Part shown: piece by piece, positions 50,680 to 61,408 of the stretch
How positions within the stretch are numbered: position 1 is the stretch's first letter
Layout: every line of letters begins with the position of its first letter
DNA from: Coniella vitis
Taxonomy: Eukaryota; Ascomycota; Sordariomycetes; Diaporthales; Schizoparmaceae
Assembly: GCA_011317545.1 (NCBI GenBank)
Contig: WUJK01000004.1
Location: 620,001 to 684,000 of the forward strand
Direction: 5' to 3'
DNA: 64,000 nt
The notes under the pieces: model-generated
Database searches by the model: none
What the model was told of the DNA's origin: nothing
Seen by the model: only the letters and a program-made list of their open reading frames with translations
Translations under genes and position numbers: made by a program

Positions 50680-52215
50680 TTAAACCTTTAGTTTAGGGAA
50701 AATTTTATTAAAAACCTTTATTATCTCTAAAGCAGCCTTATCGTAAGTAATTCTCTATTCTCGCTAAATAGAAGCTTTCTTATACGGATTACGATTATCC
50801 GAACTAACCTATAAAGAAGTATTCTCCTCCCTTAAACGGGTCCTTTCTCTTTATAAGTTAGCGTTCTCCTCTTATAAAGCGGTAATTTTATCTATAAATC
50901 GGGTCCTCTCTCGTTTAAAACCGGCTATCCTAGTTTATAAACTCGCCTTCTCCTCTTCTAAAGTAAGATATATAACCTTATAATCCTTAATATTATATAT
51001 AAGCTTATCTTTCCGCTTATTTAATTACTATCTAGCCCTTTTACTTATATTAAATAACTCCCTAACCTTATAAAGATTATTACGAAAACGGTTAATAGCC
51101 TTTTTTAGCTCGGTATAATCGGCGGTAGAAACTATATTATTAGATAAGCCGTTTAAACTATTAAATTATCCCCCTTCTTATAGCTTAAGGATAGCTTTTT
51201 ATACCTAAAAAGCGTAATTAGCCTTCGTTTTAATACCGAATACTACCTTCTTATTATTAAGATTAAGGTTTCCTTTAATATTTTAAGTAATATATTTAAA
51301 ACGGAAGATTCGGTTTATAAAGGGCTTAAGGATAGGGGGGATAAGTATATAGGTATAATTCTACTTATAATAACGGTTATAATTAGGAGTATTAGGGGTA
51401 AAAATATATTTACTATCGCTATTACTATTATTATAGCTCTTAATATAAGCGATATAAAGAATTAAGCGTTTAATTTAGCCCTCCTTAATAATAATAATTA
51501 TATATTTATAAATAGTTTTAGGGCGGTAAGAAGGGGTAGTAATAACGGATAAAGTAGTATTATTAATATTATTATTATTATTATTATTTTTAGCTAAAGG
51601 TTAAGATTAAGCTTAAGGAAGGGGTTTCCGGGGGTAAGAGTTAATAGGTTTAAAACTATTAATAACCTACGATTTAGTTCTCTTAGTAGGGGTATAAAGA
51701 AACTTTCTAAATATCCGTTTCCGGGGAGAATCGGCATAGGGAATAATATTATTATTAGTAAATATATAGATATTATTTATAATTTTAAGATTAATCGGCC
51801 GATTCGTATAAGATAAGCCTAAACGAGAAGATTTACTAAGGGAATAACTAATACGGGACGGATAAAAAGGGTTATTATTACTAATACTAATATTAATACT
51901 AGCATTAGAATTAATATTAATAATAACGGTATTAATTAACCGGGCTAAATCGTTAGATTAACCTATTACTTTATTATCCTCTCTTATTATATTAGTAAAC
52001 TCCTATAAAGGGTAGATTCCGTTTATTAGATTATTAAATTCGGAGCTAAATACCTCTTCGACCTTATTAAGCGCGGAAATAGTATTATAACTAAGAACGT
52101 TATTAAAGGATAAAAAAGGGCGAATCGGGATATTAGTATTATTATTTATAGAATAGTTTATACCTATATCGCTAGATTTATAGGTTAGAGCGTTAATTAG
52201 TATATAATTAGGTAT
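50680..52215 (-). pseudogene. antisense accessory ORF of Copia E (512 codons)
   Basis: On the strand opposite pol, one frame runs 1536 nt from an ATA (RIP-changed ATG likely) at 52215 to TAA at 50680-50682, interrupted only by TAA/TAG at former CAA, CAG or TGG. The copy in F (62254-63789) has exactly the same length and frame. The decayed protein shows Asn-rich runs, a basic SPRKR-type stretch and a C-terminal Glu/Leu-rich coiled coil. It converges tail to tail with pol. Coding history is inferred from frame conservation; function unknown. Confidence 0.65.
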
Positions 52216-52376
52216 ATTAAATAATAATTATATTTAACTTATAGTTTATAAGTTTAAGTTAGTTTAAAGGAGAAAGAGAAGGAATCTTAAATTAGTAAAA
52301 TGCGACGAATATATATTAAAGTATATACTAGGCTGCTACTAGTATAACTAGCGATATCCTTACTAGTTAGGGAGTA

Positions 52377-52591
52377 TATAAAAGTAGTATTTAACCTTAA
52401 CCCGAAAGCTATTATATTAGCCTAATAATAGGTTTTATATAAGCAGAATAATAGCTTCGGCGATACTTAAATATTCGAATAATAGCTCTTTTTACAGCTA
52501 GATATATAGAAGAATATACACTCTTTTAACCTCTCTTTTATTTCGCCTATTTCAGCTGATGACTAAGCTTTGTGCATACGTTATTTTCTTT
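52377..52591 (+). repeat. right LTR of Copia E
   Basis: 215 bp. Its outer ~45 bp (from about 52545) is almost free of RIP-type changes, the inner part is saturated. A purine tract lies just inside it. Followed by CTTGA (52592-52596). Confidence 0.88.
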
Positions 52592-53252
52592 CTTGAGCTT
52601 GGCCCATATCGCTTGCTTGTCAAGCCCAGAGGCAGAATAAAGATTTCGACACTTTTGTCTCGAGTAGCGGTCCAGATGAGCCCTTAACGATAGAACAGGC
52701 ACACTGCCCATTGATGGCTCTCTCTGCATAGACGTCAGTATTATGTAGCCCTGCCATAAGCCATGTGACTACCAAAATGATCAACCGCCGGGGGATATTT
52801 CTGGGATCACTTGGACTTCAATGCGTTTAAAGATACTTGATATACAAATTGTCGCAGCTTATGACACCAGACAATCCCCCCAATTCATCCCGTTTTGGCC
52901 AAGCAGATAAAAGCGCATCAACCCCAACACGGCAAAGCGGGAAAGCAACGCAACGCAGCGCGACCAAGACACACGGCCCATGGAAACAAGAATGACATCA
53001 TGAGACATTGGAGACTCATTACGCTCATAATACGGCGTCAAGGTGTGCAAGTTTGGGGAAGCTTACGAGCTTGGAGCTGCGTTCCGATGTATAAAGCGTG
53101 ACAAAGGCCCAATGTTATTACGTTTTTGCTTCGTCTTTCTTCACTCGAACCGATCCATTCTACAGCTCTAAGCTTGAAGCATAACAGAAACCCCAACATC
53201 AACTCCATCTTCGCCATTTTAAATTGCTGAAAAATTCGATACTTCATTAATC
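52592..53252. other. right flank of Copia E and promoter of next gene
   Basis: Normal composition from the first base after the LTR. The 60-codon minus frame at 52547-52729 straddles the LTR edge and is a chance frame. Two further short frames are not supported. Confidence 0.45.
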
Positions 53253-53841
53253 ATGTCTGGATACTCCAACGTGGGCAACCGGGGCGTCTACGAGGACGGC
53301 GACCAACGTAACTACCCAGAGTCCCAGAAGCGCGAGGCCGAGCGGTTCGAAGAGGGCAAAGAGCACTCCCACAAGGACAATGATTCAAGTATGTCTGTCC
53401 TGATTTCCCTTGCATATCTCCAGACTTGTCTCATGACGAGGCGCGATTGAAAGGGCCGAGCCACATTCTTGCTGCTTCTACTCTCACTTATTTATATGCT
53501 CCTTCGACTTCGATCTCTGCATCACTGCGATGACTTCCTACATTCAACTGAATCTTGTTTACGTCCACTAATACTGATTGTCAAAATCACCAATAGAGGA
53601 CGAACGCAGCATAGCCAATCGCCTTGCAGCGGCAAAGGACCAAAATGACCCGAACGAGGGCAGTGGCAAGCACAAGACAACCGAGGCGCTGGCGGCGGAG
53701 CTGGACCCGACCTTGCCAGCTAGACTGCACGGCAACGAGCCGTCGCGTGGCGCAAAAATTGACAAGTCGATTGAAGATGAAGAGGCCGAGATCTTGCGGC
53801 GCAAAGACGAGAGTGCTGCGGCCAAGAAGAAGAATCATTGA
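53253..53841 (+). CDS. small hydrophilic LEA-like protein
   Basis: Two exons, 53253-53388 and 53597-53841, join in phase across a 208-bp intron (GTATGT donor, CAATAG acceptor) to give 126 residues. The start MSGYSNVGNRGVYEDGDQRN and the body (QKREAERFEEGKEHSHKD; then KHKTTEALAAELDPTLPARL, RGAKIDKSIEDEEAEILRRK) are highly charged, without hydrophobic segments or Cys. It resembles small, stress- or conidiation-associated disordered proteins of filamentous fungi, though I cannot assign a named family. Promoter and ATG context are ordinary. Function unknown. Confidence 0.72.
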
Positions 53842-54863
53842 TCCTGTAGCTTAGTGTGTGAGTGGTGCACATGAGAAGGGAGTAACCTTTGTGCTGGCAC
53901 GGGACTACAACTGAGGCTACACGGGCACTAAGATATTTTACAGGCTTCAGTGCCTCGTGATTTTCCAAGAATGAGTATTGGCCTGCCAAAGTTCGACGAT
54001 GGTCACAGCAAGTAGTTATAACGACCCGCTCTGAAGCTATTGGTATTCATGAAACCACACCGCAATAGAGCGTATACCAACTTTCCCGTATGTAGGATTT
54101 CGAGTTCAAGCTCTGTATTTGACCCAGCCCTGCTCTTGGTGAATGTAGTTGGGCCATCGAATCCTTCTGCCTCGGATTCTTGAAGCCACTGCCACAATTG
54201 ATAGTTGTGTCCCGGCTATACTAAAGCGCCAGAGCCACCGCCTGCGACTCCATCAATTAATGCCCGCCTTTTCGATGAAACGTCGCTGTCGTGATTGATG
54301 ATTGTCTATCCCTGACGTCCTTGCAGTGTAGTGGGTGCGCATTGAGGCAAGTAATGACTCGGACAAGCCCCCAAGTTTGCAGTATCCTCATCTTTTGATG
54401 CGATCCGCCGCGCCAAGAGAGTGAAAAGAGCCGAGGTAGGTCAATGCGGAGCTTTGTTGTGGATTGATGATTGGAAAAGCGCTTCGTTACGGTATTTCAC
54501 TCTGATCGCGGCTTGATAATGATGAAATTGTTGATGTCGCGCTTGGGTTCCTTCAAGACGCATCGTCTGAAGTCAGTTTGAATGCTGACCACCCAGAAAC
54601 ATTATTTTGGGAGCAAAACGCTATTTAATCTATGACTGTCTCGGCAATAAGTCCCTTGGTGAGATTCCAATGACTGTTGGTATATCGTTCGTACGGGTTG
54701 CTACATGTTCACCTCAGCTCGGAGGCAGACTTGGACGCCCACGGATCTAGACAGGTTTCTGGCGCTGTGACAGCATTACAGCGAAGGTGTCCGTTTTCAT
54801 TGCCTACGTGGTCGTCTAGATGACGATTTGCCAATGTTAGTACAGAAACCAAGCTTCACCAAA
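53842..54863. other. intergenic, 1 kb
   Basis: No supportable gene on either strand. Confidence 0.45.
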
Positions 54864-55328
54864 TCAGCGGACCCCCCCTGTGCTGTCTGAGAGCCTTGCC
54901 TCTCTACTTGACAATAAAAAGCGCTCGATTAAAGTAGTTATCGACTTACTCAGATTCACAGTCGCCAACTGCCATTCGCGTTCCAAATCCAAACAATAGC
55001 AGCTCATGACGGGCCCATCCCAGGCGTCGCCGCGAATAGCGCAGCTCTCGATATCACAGGTGGCAGCGAGGCCATCTTGAGGTTGTGCTTCTTGCTGCCG
55101 CTGTTCATCGTCGTTCAAAGCGCGAAGTTGGCCGTTATCCTGGTATGAATGAATGGGGCTCGTCAGCATTGACATCGAGATATACAGCTCGGTAGTCGGT
55201 CGACTTTGGGAGCCTTTGACTGACAGGGAGTGATCCAACGCACGTTTTTGAAGCACTCTGCTAACATTAACCGGGTACAGATCCCGCCTGCTGGGGGCTC
55301 TGATGGGCTCGACCATTTGTGGCACCAT
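54864..55328 (-). CDS. doubtful ORF, possibly cyanovirin-N-like
   Basis: Open from ATG 55328. The segment ATCDIESCAIRGDAWDGPVM-SCYCLDLEREWQLATVNL recalls the C...C-x-C...W...VNL pattern of fungal CVNH (cyanovirin-N homology) domains. A GTAAGT donor follows VNL (about 54947), so a further 3' exon would be expected. No signal peptide is seen at this start, which argues against a secreted CVNH protein unless an upstream exon exists. Weak call. Confidence 0.3.
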   Translation of the reverse strand: MVPQMVEPIRAPSRRDLYPVNVSRVLQKRALDHSLSVKGSQSRPTTELYISMSMLTSPIHSYQDNGQLRALNDDEQRQQEAQPQDGLAATCDIESCAIRGDAWDGPVMSCYCLDLEREWQLATVNLSKSITTLIERFLLSSREARLSDSTGGVR

Positions 55329-56860
55329 GCTTCGATAAAAAGCTCCCCAGTTGAATCTGAGACACCGTTGCCGAGGTAGTAATCTATGTAAGGCAGATTG
55401 TCTTGATTAGTACAAGAAATGGTCTTATGGACTGGATAGATATCGATTTCATGTCCTCGCTTGGATATTTTGTTTCTTCATGATGATCTGTCAAAGGATT
55501 TTGTGTGGTGTTCAATTGGTAGATGGTGGGTATGAGGGCGATGAGAGGTACGCAGTGAAGACATCACAAGATCTGTGCTATTCGTCGCGGTCGCTTCGTG
55601 CACAATGAACAACATCGGAACTATAAGTTGAGAGATCGACTCGATCTTACAAAAAGAACTCACTTGCACATGTAGAAGTAAATTCCCGGGCAACCACAAT
55701 TCTCGCCAACAGCAAGAGCAGGAATGCCGTGCCAGACCTCGCTCCTCGAGACTCTGTGTAACAAATCATCCTGGGCAGGCTTTGCGTTTCTGAGTAACCT
55801 CTATCGCAAGAGTATGGGCGCCGGTGGTTGATGTCCTCCGCGCGATTTTGGATGGTCTTCAGATTGTGACAAGAAAGGCACCTAAACGAATCAATTCAAA
55901 GAAATCACTTCAGGTGACCCTGACAGGCGACAACGATATATATGCCCACGTAATTGCATGTGCCACCGTCTTGTTGATGACCCAAGCCAGACACTTCGAG
56001 TTGCACACACGATATCTTCCACAGCCACTCGAATCCTATTGGGGCCCAAAACTGCGGGACTCACAATATCCCAGCTAAATGCGGAAATATGTGTAGGCTC
56101 AATACCCCGCTTAGTGTTGGGTGAGATGTGAGACCTTTATAAGGAGATCGACGGCGTCGAAGAGGAGACTGATGGCTTGCAGAGATCAGCCTCGTGCAAC
56201 TGCTAGGCGAAAGGAGGTAGTTGTGAGGATATTGTTGTTATAGGCGCGCGAGCTCCTGTTCTTCAATAGTCCAAGATGAGAGCGGGAAAACGCCGCATGT
56301 GCCGGGGCGGTGAAGATTCTTCAACCGGACGGTTCAAGGTAAAAGCCAGAAGTAAACGAGATGAGCATATATAAGCGAAAAAGTTGAATAAAACCTCATC
56401 AGATTTCCATGAACAAGAAGTAGAAATGACGTTGTACAAAGAACAAAAAACTGGGAGGCTAGAATTAAGGATGACAGGACGGGCGGGGGCTGATTATAAA
56501 GAAAGCTAAGCAGCCAACTTCCAAGTTCCGAAGACGACGCAGAGGCCGGAAGTGCCAAGTGACTTTCGGTCACCCCTGTGGCTTCAAAAGTATATCTGAT
56601 TTGGCAATTGTCCGATGGAAATCTTAAGACTACGATATGCATCAGCTCCATTGCAACGATATGACTGATACAGAAACAAGATATCAATGTATATATAGCA
56701 GAACAAGAATTTCGATGCATCAACCAAATGCATAATGGTGGAATAACAAACCAACCACATAGCGGACACATACGTTGAATAAGATCGTCCAAGTCAGTGT
56801 TCAAGGCTGGAGATGACATTAATAGTACCAACAGCTGCACTGCACCCAAGAAACAGAATT
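55329..56860. other. intergenic, 1.5 kb, one hydrophobic frame
   Basis: A 161-codon minus frame from ATG 56819 to 56334 encodes several hydrophobic stretches but no family motif, and it ends close to the tRNA. I do not call it a gene. Otherwise nothing seen. Confidence 0.35.
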
Positions 56861-56959
56861 GGTCCCGTAGCTCAGCTGGTTAGAGCGTGGTACTAATATG
56901 TCCTTAACAAGGAATATATAGTGATGCCAAGGTCGCGAGTTCGATCCTCTCCGGGACCA
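56861..56959 (+). tRNA. tRNA-Ile(AAT) with ~25-nt intron
   Basis: The acceptor stem GGTCCCG pairs with CGGGACC, with discriminator A. The D arm is GCTC-AGCTGGTTA-GAGC. The anticodon stem TGGTA pairs with TGCCA around loop CTAATA...A (anticodon AAT). The intron sits after the purine next to the anticodon (about 25 nt, TGTCCTTAAC...TATAGTG), the normal nuclear position. The T arm holds GTTCGATC with one C-T mismatch in its stem. A T-rich tract (ATTTCTTTT) follows as Pol III terminator. Confidence 0.92.
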
Positions 56960-57169
56960 TTTCTTTTGGCTTTTTGGACCATCCCACCTCCCTTAGCAAC
57001 CGCCTGTTTCTGTTCCCAAGTCCTAATTTAACTTCTGGAGTCCAATTTCTTTTCTTCTAACTTCTAGTTCCCCTTTTTTGTTTCTCTGGCGTGCTCTCGG
57101 GTATCTATGGTATCAAGTTGCTGAGCCATATGCCTTATGCTCCACAAATATCAAACGACCCGGGATGAA

Positions 57170-58329
57170 TTAGACCATAGAGGTTTCGGCCGATGGTTGA
57201 GCTTTATCCTGTTGGATTGTCGAGAGACGACTCTGTAATTGAATCAAAGAGTCCATTTGGTCAGGGTCTGCAGTAACGAGTGATGGGCTGTTGCTTTGCT
57301 TGAATCTCCCTGCAGATTCTTTGCCGGATCTCGATGTGTCGCCCAGGAGGGTGCGCAGCGAAAGTGTTCTGGATTGAAGATATAGCTTTGTTTGTTTGTA
57401 AAATATAGGTAGACATGTCACACAGGCGACTATGATACCAATATTGATTTCGACAATTCTATACCAGCAATCAGCATAGAATGACAGTAAGCTGAACGCG
57501 AAAGAGGGGAATGACACTTACGTGAACTCGGCGTTCAACGCTTGTACCCCGAGAATATCGCTATTGGTATAATTCATGGCAAACTCAAGACATTCGTGCG
57601 AGGCTTGATGCACATGCACTATTCGTTCGGTTAGCTTTGTCCAATGCCTGATTCTTGATTGTCTCATGGCTTGACCCATCAAGACTTCAGTTCTGCTTAC
57701 ACGATGCCAGCCCCAAAGGTCAAAGTCAGACCAACTTTCTGGGAGAAACGAGCTTGTAGTTTGATGATGAATGGAAACGGTAAAGCAAGGACCCAGAAAT
57801 CCGTAACAACGTTGAATATGGCGTTAAGTAGTACCACGGGACCACTATAGTTCTTGCAAAACTGTTTTGTAGTCGATGCGAGACCATGGCACTCAAGAAT
57901 AGAACCTATGCCAATGCCGATCATAGAAGCGTAGAAAGGCCCCATAATCACAGCACTAATGTAGATATATGTTTTGTACCTTCGACTGGTGCTAAAGATC
58001 CGGATATAGAACAGGAGAATAGATAGCTTCGTGAAGAAAATGGTAAAAGGATATAGAACGCCGTTGGCCGAGAGCATCTATAAGTGCACACGATGTTGGT
58101 TTACATATGTATGCGGGTAGGGGAAAAGCACAAGATGAAGAATGAGGCACTGAAGACTCGGTGTGACACTAGACTGACCTGGGAATTTTTTGTATTGAGG
58201 ACCCAAGATGCAGGTATATCCCACATGTGCCGACCAAAGCCTACGTACTTGATCACTTTGAATCATTAGGAAGTGACACGCAATGTGGTTGGGAGAGACT
58301 GAAAACTTACTTTGAGTGTATATGACCAA
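57170..58329 (-). pseudogene. fungal rhodopsin-like (PTH11-related) membrane protein, 5' truncated
   Basis: A polytopic protein of the fungal rhodopsin-like integral membrane family. Exons by splice signals: 58329-58311, 58240-58179, 58077-57701, 57647-57522 and 57458-57170 (introns 53-101 bp, all in phase). Motifs: LVIYTQSFGRHMWDIP, then TIFFTKLSILLFYIRIF, YSGPVVLLNAIFNVVTDFWVLALPFP (split here from C-x-N), and EFTIVEINIGIIVACV. The tail is cytoplasmic and polar. The usual N-terminal ~80 residues (first helices and the DDW region) are missing: the frame closes at a TAG just before LVIYTQ, and upstream sequence belongs to the divergent P450 fragment. Probably a truncated, dead gene. Confidence 0.7.
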
Positions 58330-58372
58330 CTAAGTCGCGCTACCTTCTCACCTGCCTGATATCTGCCCTAGA

Positions 58373-59548
58373 ATGAGCGAACTGATATCTCGCGTATTCA
58401 AAGAAGAGCTGCGAGCGAGCTCAAAGACCAGAGAGGGTTGGGCTCTTCTTCCCGCCTTCAGAACGACTAAACGTGTGGTAACAGCGGCGAATACGCTGGC
58501 CTTCTTTGGCTCAGAGCTTGCGGCCAATACCGAGTTTCTGGACGCTGCGCTTGCCTATCCCGAGGATGTGTTTCGTGCTGCAGAAGTCTTGCGTGCCACT
58601 CCCTCTCTTCTTCACCCTGTCCTCGCGCCGATTTTGATGCGTGGTTACAAAGCGTCGAAAACCATGGTTAAGCACCTGAGCCTGGTGGTGGAGAAACGTC
58701 TTCAAGCCTCCACTATCAACGTTTCAACTGGCAATAGGATACACGAACCATCTTCCATGGACTGTATCCAATTCTTTATTGACGCAAAAGATAGAACAAA
58801 CACGTGGACGGCCAAGAGGATTGTGCAGGTGCTTCTTGGGACATGGTTTGCGGCGGTTCACCAACCAGCATTATCTCTTGTTTATATTTTGCGCGATCTT
58901 TGCGACCACGCAGAGTATCTCGAGCCTCTGAGAATGGAGGTTATGACAGCGTACAGAGGCGGTGAGATGTCAAGCAAGATTGTGGACAACCTCCCCCTTC
59001 TGGACGTATTCATCAAGGAGTCATGCCGACTGCACCCCTCCGACTCAATCTCGATTCGCAGGAAGGCTCTTGCAGAGCACACCTTTAGCGATGGGACAAA
59101 AGTTCTGCCTGGGGATGTTGCTTGCGTTCCATTGCAAGCTATGCTGGTCGACGAAGGCGTATATCCTCAGGCACAGGAGTTCAATCCCTCAAGATTCTTA
59201 AAAGAAGTCAACGGCTTTGCTGTGAATTATGCAGGGCTATCGGTGGCAAGTACCACTCGATTCGCGGATGCAGACTTGACTTACCCTCTTTGGGGCGTTG
59301 GAAGACACTCATGGTAGGCTTTTTATTGCTTATAAAACTGATTCTAGAAGCTGACAGTATAGTGAAGCCCAGGAAGGTACCTTGCTTCAACGGTGATCAA
59401 GCACTCCATCGCCCATGTGCTATTGCACTACGACATAGATACCCCTTCAACAAGACACGGCACATTCTCATTTCGCTCGGCCATTATTCCACAAGGACCC
59501 ATATGCCTACGACAAAAGGATATTGCAAGGGATGAACCTGAGCCATAA
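58373..59548 (+). pseudogene. cytochrome P450, 5' truncated
   Basis: Two exons, 58373-59313 and 59368-59548 (54-bp intron with CTGAC branch; the heme Cys codon TG|C is split by it), give 373 residues, against about 500 in the family. Present: I-helix region (VQVLLGTWFAAVHQPALSLV), ExxR as ESCRLHP, RRKAL, FNPSRFL and the heme loop WGVGRHSCPGRYLAS. Missing: membrane anchor, proline hinge and B-C region. A polypyrimidine tract and TAG acceptor just before the ATG suggest this was an internal exon. The pattern fits P450s related to ent-kaurene-oxidase-like fungal enzymes. Likely a fragment, although its frame is intact. Confidence 0.72.
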
Positions 59549-60289
59549 AACGTGGCGTCACCAGTCTAAAGTTTGTGACTTATGGGATAGTCGTGCTACT
59601 CTCATGGCCTTGCTTTATAGTGAAGGGATGAAAGCCTGCGGAGTCAGTCCCCAAAAGTAATAACCCTTCCAAGGGAGTTCCGTTTTTGCGAATGTTAGTT
59701 TATGCAAATAAAAGCTATTCAAACCAGGGTCCAGAGAATCGCTTATAATGCATCGAAAATGGTTGATCGAGGGACGTAAGAAGATTTCACATATTGACAT
59801 TATCTCTCATAGTAAACCTCATGGACGGCGCGTACCTACAAGTGGTCTCGGTAGAGCCATTCTACGGCACGCATCAAGGTTTCATATACGATGAACATCG
59901 CAATATGAACATAACGCTGGCTTGTTATACACATACAGCGGCAGCTTAAAATCTTTCCGGCTTCAATTTATATATTACCTCTTTTTTGGCAGGTGACTGA
60001 CTGCAGGCATTGTCCGAGCGTCTGACCATATATTCTGTAAGCGGAAAAAACATCATGATTGGCCTCAGATATAAAGAGCAATTAGCCCTGGCAACGTACT
60101 AATCCAAGCTTAGAACGCTCCATATGGTATAACTAATAACCTTTGTTCTCGCATCCGGTCCAGGTACACTTGTCAGTAAGTTCATAGCAATGGTGCAGAT
60201 GGAAGAGGCTTCTAAGTATTGGAATTCGAGTCTCGGTATGATTTGTTGTCTGCAGAACAATTCTAACGCAAATCTATGAATGATCCTCT
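59549..60289. other. intergenic between convergent genes
   Basis: 3' flanks of the P450 fragment and the dehydrogenase. Short frames only. Confidence 0.5.
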
Positions 60290-61408
60290 TCAAACATTCT
60301 TTTTCGCCTCCTCTTCCTTCTGTTGTTCCTCTATAAACCACTTGCCAGCGCGAGCAAGACCCTCATCGATCGAAACACGCGGCGTATAACCCAAAACCCT
60401 TTTAGCCTTATCTCCATTGAGAGTACGGGTAATGGTAGTCAGACGAACAGCTTCCCAAGTAACTAGTGGTTGCTTCTTGCCGAAACTCGTTACCCAAGTA
60501 AACCACTCAATAAGACTGGCCATCAGCAGGCCAACCTTTGCTGGGATAACCTTGATGTTTTCCTTTTCTACGCGAATCCCGATAGATGCGCCAATGGCGC
60601 GTTGAAAATCCCAAAACAAAACACGCTCATCATTGGTAACGTGAAAGGACTGGCCTTCGACCTGGCCAGGAGGGTTCCCGTAATCTTTCAACAGGGCCTG
60701 GGCGGCAAGAATGTGCGCATCCACGAGGTTGGATATATATATGAAGTCGTACTCGTTCTTGCCATCACCAAACTGAACGTTGCCCTTTCCAGACCTGAAA
60801 GTCTGAACGATCTTACCCATGCAGATTGTGTCCGCCTCGCCAAACGCCGTTGCTGGGCGTATAGAGACAGTCAGCATGGAATTGTTGCCAGAGGCACGAT
60901 TCGCTGCAAGAACAAGCGCTTCGCCTTCTGCCTTGGTGAGGGTGTAGACACGCTTCTGCGCGGGATACTGCAACACCGGAAGGTTCTCGTCGGCATCAAT
61001 AAGATCAGATACATTATCGTGAATGACTGATGAGGTGGAAGTGTTGACAAAGGCATGTACCCCATGCTTGTGGGCCGCTTCGAGGAGATTCTTTGTCCCA
61101 TCGACATTGACACGGCGGAAGGCTTCGGGCGCGACGACCATTGAATCCGGACAGGCTATATGAAAAACAGTCTTCGGCTTCACCTCAGCGAAGACGGCCT
61201 CCACCTGCTGAGAAGAGCTGATGTCGCAAAGATGATACCGTACGCCATCGACACGGTTGCGAGATGTATTGATGTCAAGAACATGGATTTGACAATGGGG
61301 TTCAACTCCAAGCAAGCCTTTGACTGTATGAGAACCGATGAAGCCGCAGCCACCGGTTACGACAACCGGGCCAAGGGTCAGGGAAGAAGAGCTGTCGTTG
61401 GAAGCCAT
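60290..61408 (-). CDS. sterol-4alpha-carboxylate 3-dehydrogenase / 3beta-HSD family protein (ERG26-like)
   Basis: NAD(P)-dependent short-chain (extended SDR) dehydrogenase, 372 residues, single exon, from ATG 61408. The frame is open upstream only through GTG. The Rossmann motif is VVVTGGCGFIGSHTVKGL. Asp of VLDIN probably sets NAD preference. The catalytic Y-x3-K is VYTLTKAEGE, and SIRPATAFGEAD and YDFIYISNLVDAHILAA are ERG26-type signatures. A hydrophobic segment (VGLLMASLIEWFTWV) near residue 300 suits ER membrane association. Family members decarboxylate/oxidise C4-carboxysterols in ergosterol synthesis, but paralogs occur in secondary-metabolite clusters. The neighbouring P450 fragment hints at such a cluster here, now decayed. 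No lesion seen. Confidence 0.85.
   Translation of the reverse strand: MASNDSSSSLTLGPVVVTGGCGFIGSHTVKGLLGVEPHCQIHVLDINTSRNRVDGVRYHLCDISSSQQVEAVFAEVKPKTVFHIACPDSMVVAPEAFRRVNVDGTKNLLEAAHKHGVHAFVNTSTSSVIHDNVSDLIDADENLPVLQYPAQKRVYTLTKAEGEALVLAANRASGNNSMLTVSIRPATAFGEADTICMGKIVQTFRSGKGNVQFGDGKNEYDFIYISNLVDAHILAAQALLKDYGNPPGQVEGQSFHVTNDERVLFWDFQRAIGASIGIRVEKENIKVIPAKVGLLMASLIEWFTWVTSFGKKQPLVTWEAVRLTTITRTLNGDKAKRVLGYTPRVSIDEGLARAGKWFIEEQQKEEEAKKNV

Larger units (their letters stand above)
21633..52591 (+). mobile_element. Copia LTR retrotransposon E, RIP-degraded, host of nested Gypsy elements
   Basis: Identical-length 215-bp LTRs (21633-21847 and 52377-52591) bound the block. The left LTR starts TGTGAAAG; the right one is preceded by a purine-rich TTAGGGAG tract. 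Internal sequence is split by Gypsy A at 23012/46139, with TSD CGGAG. Removing A leaves an element of about 7.8 kb. Copia order is supported by the RT site at 49597-49608 (YxDD read as YINN after G-to-A changes) and the RNase H end LADGLTKPLD at 50497-50526. The left flank is GAAGT and the right flank CTTGA, so E lacks a matching TSD (see findings). Confidence 0.85.

Noticed and set aside
21680..52540. Possible centromere or AT-isochore with unique function
   Set aside because: The AT bias is fully explained by RIP of identifiable Gypsy and Copia elements; no unique sequence remains unexplained.
52547..52729. 60-codon minus ORF spanning the Copia E right edge
   Set aside because: Half LTR, half flank; no coding signal.
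56334..56819. 161-codon hydrophobic minus-strand ORF next to the tRNA
   Set aside because: No family motif, no splice or context support, and Leu/Ser/Cys-rich sequence that looks like a chance frame; homologs would be needed to call it.
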